Positions 7,596 through 15,815 of a stretch of DNA of 34,998 bases are shown here, piece after piece. Both the position numbers and the translations under genes were made by a program. The notes beneath the pieces were generated by a model that was not told the origin of the DNA, made no database searches, and saw only the letters and a program-made list of their open reading frames with translations. The DNA is from an uncultured Microbacterium sp. (GTDB lineage Bacteria; Actinomycetota; Actinomycetes; Actinomycetales; Microbacteriaceae): contig NZ_CALTTX010000025.1 of assembly GCF_943912325.1 (NCBI RefSeq), forward strand, positions 1-34,998. The letters run 5' to 3'. Each line of letters starts with the position of its first letter. Position 1 is the stretch's first letter.

Positions 7596-7611
7596 CGTTT
7601 CACGTGAAACA
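7596..7611. other. parS site 5
   Basis: CGTTTCACGTGAAACA, 15 of 16 consensus positions, 19 bp beyond the 3' end of rsmG. It is the parS site nearest to oriC, about 5 kb away. Confidence 0.93.
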
Positions 7612-7630
7612 TCGACCCCAGGGCAATGGG

Positions 7631-8338
7631 TCAGCGCGCAGCGACCGCCCTGGTCACCGTTCCACGAACGACCCGCGAGGGCTCCGCCAGTAGGCCCTCG
7701 CCCACGATCTCGACCCGAGCATCCTCGATGCCGAGACGCTTCAGCTGCTTCGCTGCGGCCGTGATCTCGGCCGGCGCGTTCGCCCCCTTCAAGAAGACGA
7801 ACTCACCACCGGCCCCGAGCAGATGCCCCGTCACCGGCAACAGGGTCTTGAGAGCCGACACCGCACGCGCGGTCACGTAGTCGAACCGCGGCGACGGTGC
7901 AACATCTTCCGACCGAGCACGAACGACCTCGACGTTCTCGAGCCCCAGCAGCGACACTTGTTCATCGAGCCAGTGCACACGGCGTTCCATCGGCTCGATG
8001 AGCGTCCACGAAACGTCCGGGCGGGCAATCGCGAGAATGAGGCCCGGCAGGCCAGCCCCCGAACCGACGTCGGCAACGCGCGCTCCGGCAGTGAAAACCG
8101 GCGCGATCACGGCACAGTTCAGGATGTGCCGCGACCACAATCGGGGCAACTCGAGCGGGCCAATCAGACCACGTTCCTCACCGTGCTGAGCGAGCTCCTC
8201 GGTAAAGAGCCGCGCGACATCGATCTGTGGACCAAACAAGGTCACCGCTTCGGCGGGTTCGTGCTCGAGAGACACCGGCACGCCTTTCGAATCAGAACGG
8301 GCAGAATCAGAACGGGCAGACGACACCCAGGCCGTCAC
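7631..8338 (-). CDS. rsmG: RsmG, 16S rRNA (guanine-527 N7)-methyltransferase (GidB)
   Basis: Methylates N7 of G527 in 16S rRNA using S-adenosylmethionine. The SAM-binding motif VADVGSGAGLPGL, LWSRHILN upstream of it, and YVTARAVSALKTLL are diagnostic for RsmG. As called it is 235 aa, about 20-25 longer than usual. The GTG at 8338 overlaps the khpB stop (GTGA). The extra N-terminus contains a 15-bp tandem duplication (8289-8318) and looks non-conserved. GTG at 8275, with AAAGG about 7 bases upstream, gives 214 aa and may be the true start. Last gene of the rpmH operon. Confidence 0.92.
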   Translation of the reverse strand: MTAWVSSARSDSARSDSKGVPVSLEHEPAEAVTLFGPQIDVARLFTEELAQHGEERGLIGPLELPRLWSRHILNCAVIAPVFTAGARVADVGSGAGLPGLILAIARPDVSWTLIEPMERRVHWLDEQVSLLGLENVEVVRARSEDVAPSPRFDYVTARAVSALKTLLPVTGHLLGAGGEFVFLKGANAPAEITAAAKQLKRLGIEDARVEIVGEGLLAEPSRVVRGTVTRAVAAR

Positions 8339-8829
8339 GCCCGACGAATCACCGTGTGCCGCTCGGCGCCCTCACCGTACGACTCCGACACCAATCCGCG
8401 CTCCGACACGAGGTCGTGCACGAGCTTGCGCTCATAGCTCGACATCGCGGGCAGGGAGGCCTGCGACGCACCCTCATCGAGTCGCGCGACAGCGCGGTCA
8501 ACGAGCGTTTCGAGTTGGGATGCTCGGGTGTCGCGCGAACCGCCGATGTCGAGGATCAGGCGTGAGAACCGCCCGGTCTCGCTCTGCACGGCGAGTCGGC
8601 TCAGCTCCTGCAGCGCACGCACCGTCTCGGGGTCCGACAGCACGCGCAGCGCGTCGGGAGCGTCCGACGGCGCCTCAACCGAGACGTACGCCCGACCATT
8701 ACGCACATCGAGGTCGATGTCGCCGTCGATGTCGGCGATGTCGAGCAGGGTCTCGATGTAGTCCCCCGCGACGTCACCTTCGCGCTCGAGGTCTTCGACC
8801 GAAGTGGCCTCTTCGCCGATCGTGCTCAC
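8335..8829 (-). CDS. khpB: KhpB/Jag, KH-R3H RNA-binding protein
   Basis: A 164-aa protein of the Jag (SpoIIIJ-associated)/KhpB family that binds RNA together with KhpA. The order is an acidic N-terminus, a KH-type domain (about 25-95, with YIETLLDIADIDGDIDLDV) and a C-terminal R3H domain with SYERKLVHDLVSE and a closing RHTVIRR. The N-terminal Jag_N domain of Firmicutes is absent, as usual in Actinobacteria. It overlaps both yidC (GTGA) and rsmG (GTGA) by 4 bp and is read as part of the rpmH-rsmG operon. Confidence 0.9.
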   Translation of the reverse strand: MSTIGEEATSVEDLEREGDVAGDYIETLLDIADIDGDIDLDVRNGRAYVSVEAPSDAPDALRVLSDPETVRALQELSRLAVQSETGRFSRLILDIGGSRDTRASQLETLVDRAVARLDEGASQASLPAMSSYERKLVHDLVSERGLVSESYGEGAERHTVIRRA

Positions 8830-9938
8830 TTGCTCGTGCCCTTCGCCTGGCCGGAAGCCCCGGCATCCTTCGACTGCTGCTTCTTGGCGCGCTGCTTGCT
8901 CACCGGTTGCTGCCGCTTCGGCTGCGCGGCCTTTGCCGCTTCGGCCTCGGCGAGCAGACGTTCCTGCTCCTTCACCCAGACCTCCATCGGCACGATCTTG
9001 CCCTTCGCATCGAGCGCCTTGCCCTTGCGCGCCAGGCGCTCCTCGCGCTGCTTCGCCGCGTCAGACCCGGGCGTCGGCATCTCGCGAATCACGATGAACT
9101 GCTGCACCATCGTCCAGATGTTGGAGACGAACCAGTACACGACGACACCGAGCGGGAAGAACACACCCGAGAAGATGAACGCCAGCGGCAGCACGTAGAG
9201 CATGATCTTCTGCATCTGGTACGCCTGGCCGGTCTTGGCCTCGGGCGAGAGGTTCTTCGAGATGATCTGCAGCTGCGTGAAGAACTGCGACACGATCATG
9301 AGGATCACGAGAATCACCAGGATCACAACCGTCGTCGTCTCACCGGCCTGCCACGCCTCGACCATGTTGGTGTGGAGGGATGCCGAGTCGAAGAGTTTCG
9401 CGTCATAGAACTCTTTTGTGAGCTCAGGCGTCAAGAAGCCGACGCCACCACGTCCGGCGACCGCGTTGGTCTTGATCGACGAAAGCGTCGAATAGAGCGA
9501 GAAGAAGATCGGCATCTGCACGAGCAGCGGCAGACAGCTCGAAACGGGAGTCGTGCCGTGCTTCTTATACAGCGCCATCGTCTCGCGGCTCATGGCCTCA
9601 CGCGAGAGTTGATCCTTCTTGCCGCGGTACTTCTCTTGCACCTTGCGCAGTTCGGGAGCGATCTCCATCATCTTGCGCTGGCTCTTGATCTGCTTGACGA
9701 AGAGCGGAATCAGCGCCGCGCGCACGACGATCACGAGGCCGACGATCGACAGCACCCACGTGATACCGGCTGCGGGCGGCAGCCCGGCAAACGTCAGAAT
9801 CGCGTGCCACGCGACGAGCACGACCTCGACGAGCCACTTCAGTGGCCAGAGGATCGTGCCGAGCAGGTCGAATCCCTGCCCCGACGCGGCGGGCGACGGA
9901 GAGGGCGTCGAGGCGAGCGTGATCAACAGATCCTTCAC
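8826..9938 (-). CDS. yidC: YidC membrane protein insertase
   Basis: A 370-aa YidC/Oxa1 insertase that places proteins into the cytoplasmic membrane with or without SecYEG. It lacks the large periplasmic P1 domain of proteobacteria. The conserved core includes WVLSIVGLVIVVRAALIPLF, with the functional Arg in the first core helix, then a cytoplasmic KQIKSQRKM loop and further membrane segments such as YWFVSNIWTMVQQ. The C-terminal ~90 residues are Lys/Ala/Gln-rich and cytoplasmic, probably ribosome-contacting. The GTG start has AAGGA 7 bases upstream and overlaps the yidD stop by 4 bp. Confidence 0.95.
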   Translation of the reverse strand: MKDLLITLASTPSPSPAASGQGFDLLGTILWPLKWLVEVVLVAWHAILTFAGLPPAAGITWVLSIVGLVIVVRAALIPLFVKQIKSQRKMMEIAPELRKVQEKYRGKKDQLSREAMSRETMALYKKHGTTPVSSCLPLLVQMPIFFSLYSTLSSIKTNAVAGRGGVGFLTPELTKEFYDAKLFDSASLHTNMVEAWQAGETTTVVILVILVILMIVSQFFTQLQIISKNLSPEAKTGQAYQMQKIMLYVLPLAFIFSGVFFPLGVVVYWFVSNIWTMVQQFIVIREMPTPGSDAAKQREERLARKGKALDAKGKIVPMEVWVKEQERLLAEAEAAKAAQPKRQQPVSKQRAKKQQSKDAGASGQAKGTSK

Positions 9939-10300
9939 GGATCGTTCCTTTCATCGGAGGCCGGCACGACGAACCCGTGTCGGGTCAGTTCGTGTCGAAA
10001 GTGCGTGTGGGGCGTGACGTCATCGACGCCGCCCCGAGCCCAGGGGTGGCAGCGGCCGAGGCGCGCTGCCGTGCGCACCACACCGCCCGTAAGTCCGTGC
10101 TGCTGCAGGGCGCCGACCGCATAAGCGGAGCATGAGGGATAGTACTTGCACACGTCTCCATAGAGCGGTGAAATCACTAAGCGATACGCGCTCATCACGC
10201 CGATCGCCGCGTTGCGCGGGGCGAGCCACAGCCAGGTCGTGATGTGGCGCGGCGACACGCGGGCGTTTCCTGTCATCGATACGGGCAGAGGAGCGCTCAT
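9935..10300 (-). CDS. yidD: YidD, membrane protein insertion efficiency factor
   Basis: A 121-aa YidD protein that aids YidC-dependent insertion. The diagnostic stretch YRLVISPLYGDVCKYYPSCS is followed by YAVGALQQHG and GRCHPWARGGVDDV. The frame is open upstream to 10474, but that part is antisense-like Arg-rich sequence. The ATG at 10300 overlaps the rnpA stop as ATGA, which fixes the start. The N-terminus is about 40 residues longer than in the shortest homologues. Confidence 0.92.
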   Translation of the reverse strand: MSAPLPVSMTGNARVSPRHITTWLWLAPRNAAIGVMSAYRLVISPLYGDVCKYYPSCSAYAVGALQQHGLTGGVVRTAARLGRCHPWARGGVDDVTPHTHFRHELTRHGFVVPASDERNDP

Positions 10301-10674
10301 GACGATCCCGCCAAAGAATCCCTGTTCATGCGCGAAAAAGAGCGCTTCAAGCAGGCGTGGACTTCGTCGCGAAGAGCGGAATAGGATGCCTCGCCGGCGC
10401 CCGGCAACGCGCGAATCACGACATCCGTTCCCGGCCCCACGATCGTCGGGTCGAGCTCGAGGGCCTCGGCGCACACGGCCTTCAGCCGACGGCGAACGGT
10501 GTTCCGCACGACGGCTCCCCCCACATTGCGAGCGACGATAAAACCGAAACGCACGTCGCCCTCAGCAGAGGGAACGACGTGCGTCACCGTGTGTGGCCCC
10601 GCGCAACGGGACCCCCGGCGGACGATCCGACGATAGTCGTCGCCGCGGGTGATCCTGCGGGATCGAGGCAGCAC
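10297..10674 (-). CDS. rnpA: Ribonuclease P protein component
   Basis: A 125-aa basic protein that assists RNase P RNA in maturing tRNA 5' ends. The N-terminus LPRSRRITRGDDYRRIVRRG, GFIVARNVGGAVVRNTVRRR (the RNR motif region) and DVVIRALPGA are typical. It starts at GTG 10674, 34 bp after rpmH, and its stop overlaps yidD by 4 bp. Confidence 0.95.
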   Translation of the reverse strand: MLPRSRRITRGDDYRRIVRRGSRCAGPHTVTHVVPSAEGDVRFGFIVARNVGGAVVRNTVRRRLKAVCAEALELDPTIVGPGTDVVIRALPGAGEASYSALRDEVHACLKRSFSRMNRDSLAGSS

Positions 10675-10708
10675 GACAGATCAGGAGCGCTTCGGCCGGC
10701 GAGAAGAG

Positions 10709-10846
10709 TCAGGCCGAGAGCTCGGTGCGACCCTTGGCGCGACGCGCCGACAGGATCGCGCGACCCGCGCGCGTGCGCATGCGGGCACGGAAGCCGTGCT
10801 TCTTGGCGCGGCGGCGGTTGTTGGGCTGGAAGGTGCGCTTGCTCAT
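10709..10846 (-). CDS. rpmH: 50S ribosomal protein L34
   Basis: A 45-aa highly basic protein beginning MSKRTFQPNNRRRAKKHG and ending GRTELSA, a complete L34. The ATG at 10846 has GGAG (plus-strand 10856-10859) 9 bases upstream. First gene of the minus-strand operon, divergent from dnaA, as in most bacteria. Confidence 0.97.
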   Translation of the reverse strand: MSKRTFQPNNRRRAKKHGFRARMRTRAGRAILSARRAKGRTELSA

Positions 10847-11248
10847 GGGTGTTTACTCCGGATCGGTCACCGGACGGCAACCGGAGACGTGTGTACAGGA
10901 AAATCGCCGTAGTCGGCGTAAGTCAACCTGCTAAGGATACGCCGTCGAGGGCCAATCCGACAAACGCACGCCAAACAGGGAACTCTATCGGGCGCTGACG
11001 CCTGCGCCCGCGACCAACACGCGAGCCGCAAGCACCCCGAACGCAACCGCGTCTGAGACGCGGTTTCACAGAACTCAGAGAACACTTTGCGACCCAGCGC
11101 CCCGCCGCGTTACCGTGGGAGGTCAGTTATCCACAGGATTCCACAGGCTCGTCCCCCGCGCGTCTCACGCTCAGGTTCCGCGCGAGCCCCGGCATCCCGC
11201 TGACTCGTCATTCATCCCCTCCCCGTCACGTCCCTCGAGGTGCATCGC
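10847..11248. promoter_or_regulatory. rpmH-dnaA divergent regulatory region
   Basis: 402 bases without a gene. On the minus strand a TTGACT element (plus-strand 10921-10926) could be the -35 of the rpmH promoter, but no convincing -10 follows. For dnaA, no clear -10/-35 pair stands out. A perfect DnaA box at 11127 suggests dnaA autoregulation. The dnaA ribosome site is CGAGG at 11236-11240. Confidence 0.6.
11127..11135 (+). promoter_or_regulatory. DnaA box upstream of dnaA
   Basis: TTATCCACA, a perfect match to the DnaA box. A weaker GATTCCACA follows at 11137-11145. Likely an autoregulatory site for dnaA. Confidence 0.75.
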
Positions 11249-12727
11249 ATGTCAGAGCAAGAACAGCCCGACACGTCGGTGTGGCCCGAAGTGCTCGACG
11301 CACTGCTGAGCGACGAGCGGATCACGCCGCAGCTGCACGGCTTCTTGAACCTTGCCGTTCCGCAAGGGGTCATGGCCGGCACGCTCTACCTCGACGTTCC
11401 GAACGACCTGACCTCGGCGCAGTTCACCAAGCGCATGCGCACGCCGATCCTCGAAGCCCTCGCGCGCGTCGACCACCCGTCGGGCGCGACCACCTTCCGC
11501 GTCTCGGTCAACGCCGACCTCGGCGATCAGCGCTTCATCGACCCCGCCCCCACGATTACCGACCGCGCAGACGATCGAGGCGACGAGAGCTCGCCGTTCG
11601 CGGGACGCTTGCCCCGTTCGCTCGGCGAGACCTCGAGTGCGATGCATGATCCGGATGCCGGGGCTCGCGGCACCTCGCCCGCCGAGACCCGCGCCGACAC
11701 ACGCCTCAACGCGAAGTACACGTTCGACAACTTCGTTATCGGCCAGTCGAACCGCTTCGCACACGCCGCAGCGGTCGCGGTCGCCGAAGCTCCGGCGAAG
11801 GCCTACAACCCGCTGTTCATCTACGGCGACTCGGGTCTCGGCAAGACGCACCTGCTGCACGCGATCGGCGACTACGCCGTCACCGAGTACACGGGCGTGC
11901 GCGTGCGCTACGTCTCGAGCGAAGAGTTCACGAACGACTTCATCAACTCGATCGCCAACAACCGCGGAGCTGCGTTCCAGGCGCGCTATCGCGACATCGA
12001 CATCCTCATGATCGATGACATCCAGTTCTTGCAGGGCAGAGCCGAGACGCAAGAGGCGTTCTTCCACACCTTCAACACGCTGCACGATCACGACAAGCAA
12101 GTTGTCATCACTTCGGATGTTCCTCCGAAGCACTTGACGGGGTTCGAAGACCGCATGCGCAGTCGCTTCGAGTGGGGCCTCATCACCGATGTGCAAGCGC
12201 CCGACCTCGAAACCCGCGAGGCGATCCTGCGCAAGAAGGCGCAGGCCGAGCGGCTGCGCATTCCCGATGACGTGCTCGAGTACATCGCGACCAAGGTGTC
12301 GAGCAACATCCGCGAGCTCGAGGGCGCACTCATTCGCGTCTCCGCGTTCGCCAACATCAACCGCTCGATGCTCGACGTCTCCCTCGCGCAGAGCGTGTTG
12401 CGCGACCTCGTCGGCACCGACGACGAGGGTCAGGTGCAACCGACCGACATCGTCGCGGCGACGGCTGCGTACTTCAAGCTCACGGTCGATGACCTCTACG
12501 GCTCATCGCGTTCGCAGAACGTCGCGCAGGCTCGCCAGATCGCGATGTACCTCACGCGCGAGCGCACCGACCTGTCGCTGCCCAAGATCGGCCAGCTCTT
12601 CGGCAACCGCGACCACACGACCGTCATGTACGCGTGCCGCAAGATCTCGGACCTCATGCAAGAGCGCCGTTCGGTTTTCAACCAGGTGACCGAGATCACA
12701 CAGCAGATCGGCCGCACCAGCCGCTGA
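11249..12727 (+). CDS. dnaA: DnaA, chromosomal replication initiator
   Basis: A 492-aa AAA+ protein that binds DnaA boxes and opens oriC. Domain I occupies roughly residues 1-85 (WPEVLDALLSDERITPQ) and a linker 100-150. The AAA+ core opens with NAKYTFDNFVIGQSNRFAHA, with Walker A GDSGLGKTH at 193-201 (K199) and Walker B ILMIDDIQF. Domain IV carries the DNA-binding signature, here DHTTVMYACRKI. ATG 11249 was preferred over GTG 11240 because CGAGG sits 8 bases before it. oriC lies immediately downstream. Confidence 0.97.
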   Translation: MSEQEQPDTSVWPEVLDALLSDERITPQLHGFLNLAVPQGVMAGTLYLDVPNDLTSAQFTKRMRTPILEALARVDHPSGATTFRVSVNADLGDQRFIDPAPTITDRADDRGDESSPFAGRLPRSLGETSSAMHDPDAGARGTSPAETRADTRLNAKYTFDNFVIGQSNRFAHAAAVAVAEAPAKAYNPLFIYGDSGLGKTHLLHAIGDYAVTEYTGVRVRYVSSEEFTNDFINSIANNRGAAFQARYRDIDILMIDDIQFLQGRAETQEAFFHTFNTLHDHDKQVVITSDVPPKHLTGFEDRMRSRFEWGLITDVQAPDLETREAILRKKAQAERLRIPDDVLEYIATKVSSNIRELEGALIRVSAFANINRSMLDVSLAQSVLRDLVGTDDEGQVQPTDIVAATAAYFKLTVDDLYGSSRSQNVAQARQIAMYLTRERTDLSLPKIGQLFGNRDHTTVMYACRKISDLMQERRSVFNQVTEITQQIGRTSR

Positions 12728-13323
12728 AACACGGCGACTTCCACAGTGTGGATAACTTGTGGAAACTGCCGGGTGCGCATCGCGTGTTGTCCACACTCGG
12801 CGATCGATCCTGTGAATGAATGACGGATGCCTCGACCGCCGCGATTCCGCGGTGCACATGGCCTCCACGTCCCGCTCACATCTCACACGCGTGTAGTTTC
12901 CGCTCCCTGACTGGGATCGCGGCAGTTATCCACAGTATCCACAGCGGTTAACACTGTTAACCAGATTTCTCTATTGATGGCGCCAGCCGATCACCTCGAG
13001 GATCCACAGCGGTGAATCGGCGGGACGAACTCGGATGTTGCGCATGGGGATGAACATGTGGAGAATCACCCGAGTGCGCTCGACGCACACGATGATCAAC
13101 ACCACGATCGAGCCCGCAGCTCCGGCACCAGGACAAGGCACCAGTCACGAGAGCCACGGCGCGAAATCACGGTTCACGCGGCGACGTATCCGGGCATTAG
13201 CATAGGAGCGCCCACGGGCACGTACGCTCATTCGACCGACCCACGTCATCGACGAACGACGAAGTCCCGACGACGGCCGTGAGCCGATGATCGTCGGCTC
13301 ACCGACAGACAGGAATGCGCCCC
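12728..13323. other. oriC: Origin of replication, oriC (dnaA-dnaN intergenic)
   Basis: 596 non-coding bases with a DnaA-box cluster. TGTGGATAA at 12747-12755, TTGTCCACA at 12787-12795 and TTATCCACA at 12926-12934 are perfect or near-perfect. GTATCCACA (12935-12943) and TGTGGAGAA (13057-13065) have one mismatch, and CTTGTGGAAAC (12756-12766) and GGATCCACA (13000-13008) are weaker. An AT-rich stretch with the palindrome GGTTAAC-ACT-GTTAACC at 12946-12962, continuing to about 12977, is the best unwinding-element candidate. The palindromic TCACACGCGTGTAGTT at 12883-12898 recurs at 29.3 kb. Position between dnaA and dnaN is typical. Confidence 0.92.
12946..12962. repeat. AT-rich palindrome in oriC
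   Basis: GGTTAAC and GTTAACC separated by ACT, a perfect inverted repeat 3 bp after a pair of DnaA boxes and at the start of the most AT-rich part of oriC. It may be part of the unwinding element or a site for a regulator. Confidence 0.7.
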
Positions 13324-14466
13324 GTGAAGTTCCACGTGAATCGCGACGTCTTCTCCGACGCCGTGTCGTTCGTCGTCAAGCTCCTCCCCCAGCGCAATCC
13401 GCAGCCGATCCTAGCCGGTGTGCTGATCGAGGCGACCGAAGAGGGTCTGTCGCTGTCGGCGTTCGACTACGAGGCATCCGCTCGCACGGTCATCGAGGCG
13501 ACCGTCGACGAACCCGGCACGATCCTCGTGCACGGCCGGCTGCTCTCTGAGATCGCCAACCGGCTGCCGAGCGCGCCCGTGCAGGTGTCGGTCGAAGACG
13601 ACGGCGTCGCCGTTCGCTGCGGTTCGGCGCGCTTCACGCTGCCCGAGATGCCCGTGCAGGAATACCCCGCGATCCCCGAGGTCACGGGCGCGTCGGGCGT
13701 CGTGTCGGCCGAAGATTTCGCGACCGCGATCGCGCAGGTGGCCTTCGCGGCGTCGCGCGATGACGTCACGCCCGTGTTGACGGGTGTGCAACTCGAGGTC
13801 AATGGCACGGCGCTGAGCCTCGTCGCGACCGACCGTTACCGCGTCGCGCTTCGCGAGATCCCGTTCGACGGCGGCAGCGAACTGACCGAGGCGACGGCAC
13901 TCGTGCCGGCGCGCACGCTGCAGGAGGTCGGCAAGACGTTCTCGCACGGCGGCCAGATTCGCATCGCGTTCTCGGGCGCGGGCGATCGCGAGATCGTGTC
14001 GTTCTCGTCGGGCGACCGCACCGTCACGTCGCTGCTGATCAAGGGCAACTTCCCGCCCGTGCGCCGGCTCTTCCCCGACCAGAACGATCACTACGCCGTC
14101 GTGTCGACGTCGGACCTCGTCGAGGCCGTGCGTCGTGTGCAGATCGTGCTCGATCGTTCGGCGCCCCTGCGGTTCACCTTCGGTGATGAGGGGGTGACGA
14201 TGGATGCCTCGGGTGGCGACCAGGCTCGCGCCTCCGAGCAGGTTGACGCACACCTGCAGGGCGACGAGGTCGTGCTCGGCCTCAACCCGCAGTACCTGCT
14301 CGAATCGCTCGCGGCGCTCAAGAGCGAGTTCGCCCGGATCACCTTCACCTCGTCCGAGAACGCCAACAAGCTCAGCCCCGTGCTCGTCACGACGCAGACC
14401 TCGGTCGACAAGGCCGGCGAGGACTCGTTCAAGTACCTGCTGCAGCCGAACCTGCTGCTGCGCTGA
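13324..14466 (+). CDS. dnaN: DnaN, DNA polymerase III sliding clamp (beta)
   Basis: A 380-aa ring-forming clamp that tethers DNA polymerase to the template. It begins MKFHVNRDVFSDAVSFVVK and has the three-fold clamp repeat. Recognisable pieces are SLSAFDYEASART, LVATDRYRVALREI and the C-terminal region ending KYLLQPNLLLR, with the PVLVTTQ strand near the partner-binding pocket. GTG 13324 was chosen over ATG 13315 because AGGA (13311-13314) is 9 bases before it and homologues begin MKF. It follows oriC. Confidence 0.96.
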   Translation: MKFHVNRDVFSDAVSFVVKLLPQRNPQPILAGVLIEATEEGLSLSAFDYEASARTVIEATVDEPGTILVHGRLLSEIANRLPSAPVQVSVEDDGVAVRCGSARFTLPEMPVQEYPAIPEVTGASGVVSAEDFATAIAQVAFAASRDDVTPVLTGVQLEVNGTALSLVATDRYRVALREIPFDGGSELTEATALVPARTLQEVGKTFSHGGQIRIAFSGAGDREIVSFSSGDRTVTSLLIKGNFPPVRRLFPDQNDHYAVVSTSDLVEAVRRVQIVLDRSAPLRFTFGDEGVTMDASGGDQARASEQVDAHLQGDEVVLGLNPQYLLESLAALKSEFARITFTSSENANKLSPVLVTTQTSVDKAGEDSFKYLLQPNLLLR

Positions 14467-14525
14467 TTCCTGTCGGATAGGGCTCTCGCGAGAGAGCACC
14501 CGGATTCGATGTCGGTCGCCGATCG

Positions 14526-14531
14526 TAGGGT
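14526..14531 (+). promoter_or_regulatory. -10 element of a probable leaderless recF transcript
   Basis: TAGGGT ends 6 bases before the recF ATG, placing the transcript start at or next to the start codon, and no ribosome site is present. A CTCTCGCGAGAG palindrome (14483-14494) lies upstream and could attenuate read-through from dnaN. Confidence 0.5.
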
Positions 14532-14537
14532 TGAGAG

Positions 14538-15815
14538 ATGATCGTCGAGCATGTGAGCCTCGTCGACTTCCGCAACTACTCTCGTGCCGAGGTCGCGCTC
14601 GCCCCGGGGGCGAACCTGTTCGTCGGCCGCAACGGTCAGGGCAAGACGAATCTCGCCGAAGCGATCGCGTTCTTCGCTACTCTCGGGTCGCATCGGGTGT
14701 CGGGCGATCAGCCGCTCGTGCGCGAGGGGCAAGACGCGGCAATCGTCCGCGTTCGCGCCGCGCACGGCGAGCGGCACATCACCCTCGAGACGCAGGTCAA
14801 CAAGCAGGGCTCGAACCGCGCACGGGTGAACGGTCAGAACGTGCGGCCGACCGAACTCCCCCGCTACGTGCACGTCGTTCTCTTTGCCCCCGAAGACCTC
14901 GCGATCGTGCGCTCCGACCCGTCGGCGCGGCGGCGCTTCGTCGATCAGCTGCTCGTGCAACTCTCCCCGCGCCTCGCGAGCGTTCTCGCGGACTACGACC
15001 GGGTCGTGCGGCAGCGCACCACGCTGCTGAAATCCGCGCGAGCCCGCGGCATGCGCGACGTCGAGCTGCCGACCCTCGATGTCTGGAACGACAAGCTCGT
15101 CGAGCTCGGATCGATCATCATCGACGCCCGTGCGCAGCTCGTCGAGACCCTGCGCGAGCCGCTCGCCCGCGCTTACGCCGGTATCGCGGGGGCCGATCAC
15201 AAGCCGGAACTGTCGTTCAAGCTCTCGATCGCGGGGGCCGATGCGGATGACGATGATGACGATCAGGATGCCGGGGCTTCGGCATCCCCTCGTCCCTCCT
15301 ATTCCGGCGGCTCGCCCTCGGGCACGACCGCCGAGCGCTTTCGTGCCGCCCTCGCCCACCGCCGCCGCGCCGAGCTCGAGCGCGGCCTGACGCTCGTCGG
15401 CCCCCACCGCGACGACCTCGTCATTCGGATCCGCGACCTGCCGGTCAAGGGCTACGCCTCGCACGGCGAGTCGTGGTCGGTCGCGCTCGCGCTGCGACTC
15501 GCGTCGGCCGAAGTGCTGCGCACCGAGTCACGCATCGGCGATCCCGTGTTGATCCTCGATGACGTTTTCGCCGAATTGGATGCCGGGCGTCGGGGGCGCC
15601 TCGCGGCGCTCACCGAGGGGTACGAGCAGGTCATCGTGACGGCCGCGGTCGAAGAAGACGTTCCCCGCGAGCTCGCGGCGCGTGTCGTGCGGATCGAGGC
15701 CGGGGCGATCGTCGAGGCGGAGCGGGGTTCGGGAGTGGGGGCCGGCTGGCCGAGCGTCGCGGTCAGGAAGAGCACAGGCGAGACGGATGCCGCGGGGGTG
15801 AGCGCTGATGAGTGA
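14538..15815 (+). CDS. recF: RecF, recombination and gap-repair ATPase
   Basis: A 425-aa SMC-like ATPase that helps load RecA at gaps with RecO/RecR. Walker A GRNGQGKT lies at residues 30-37, followed by NLAEAIAFFATLGSHR. The ABC signature/Walker B end has LILDDVFAELDAGRRGRL. It is longer than the usual 360-400 aa because of an Asp-rich, Ser/Pro/Gly-rich insertion at about 234-262 (a run of D residues at 15245-15269) and a variable C-terminal tail. It overlaps dciA by 8 bp. No gnd gene lies between dnaN and recF. Confidence 0.94.
   Translation: MIVEHVSLVDFRNYSRAEVALAPGANLFVGRNGQGKTNLAEAIAFFATLGSHRVSGDQPLVREGQDAAIVRVRAAHGERHITLETQVNKQGSNRARVNGQNVRPTELPRYVHVVLFAPEDLAIVRSDPSARRRFVDQLLVQLSPRLASVLADYDRVVRQRTTLLKSARARGMRDVELPTLDVWNDKLVELGSIIIDARAQLVETLREPLARAYAGIAGADHKPELSFKLSIAGADADDDDDDQDAGASASPRPSYSGGSPSGTTAERFRAALAHRRRAELERGLTLVGPHRDDLVIRIRDLPVKGYASHGESWSVALALRLASAEVLRTESRIGDPVLILDDVFAELDAGRRGRLAALTEGYEQVIVTAAVEEDVPRELAARVVRIEAGAIVEAERGSGVGAGWPSVAVRKSTGETDAAGVSADE

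Noticed and set aside
7045..7764. 239-codon plus-strand frame after the GIY-YIG gene
   Set aside because: It is a translation of the inverted-repeat array and parS sites (recurring VERSRN and SLSERSES) and then runs antisense into rsmG.
8520..10124. 534-codon plus-strand open frame
   Set aside because: It lies antisense to khpB, yidC and yidD and is composed of Arg/Leu/His-rich sequence typical of the opposite strand in GC-rich genes.
13330..13340. parS-like TTCCACGTGAA at the dnaN start
   Set aside because: It lacks the full GTTTCACGTGAAAC core and encodes conserved DnaN residues.
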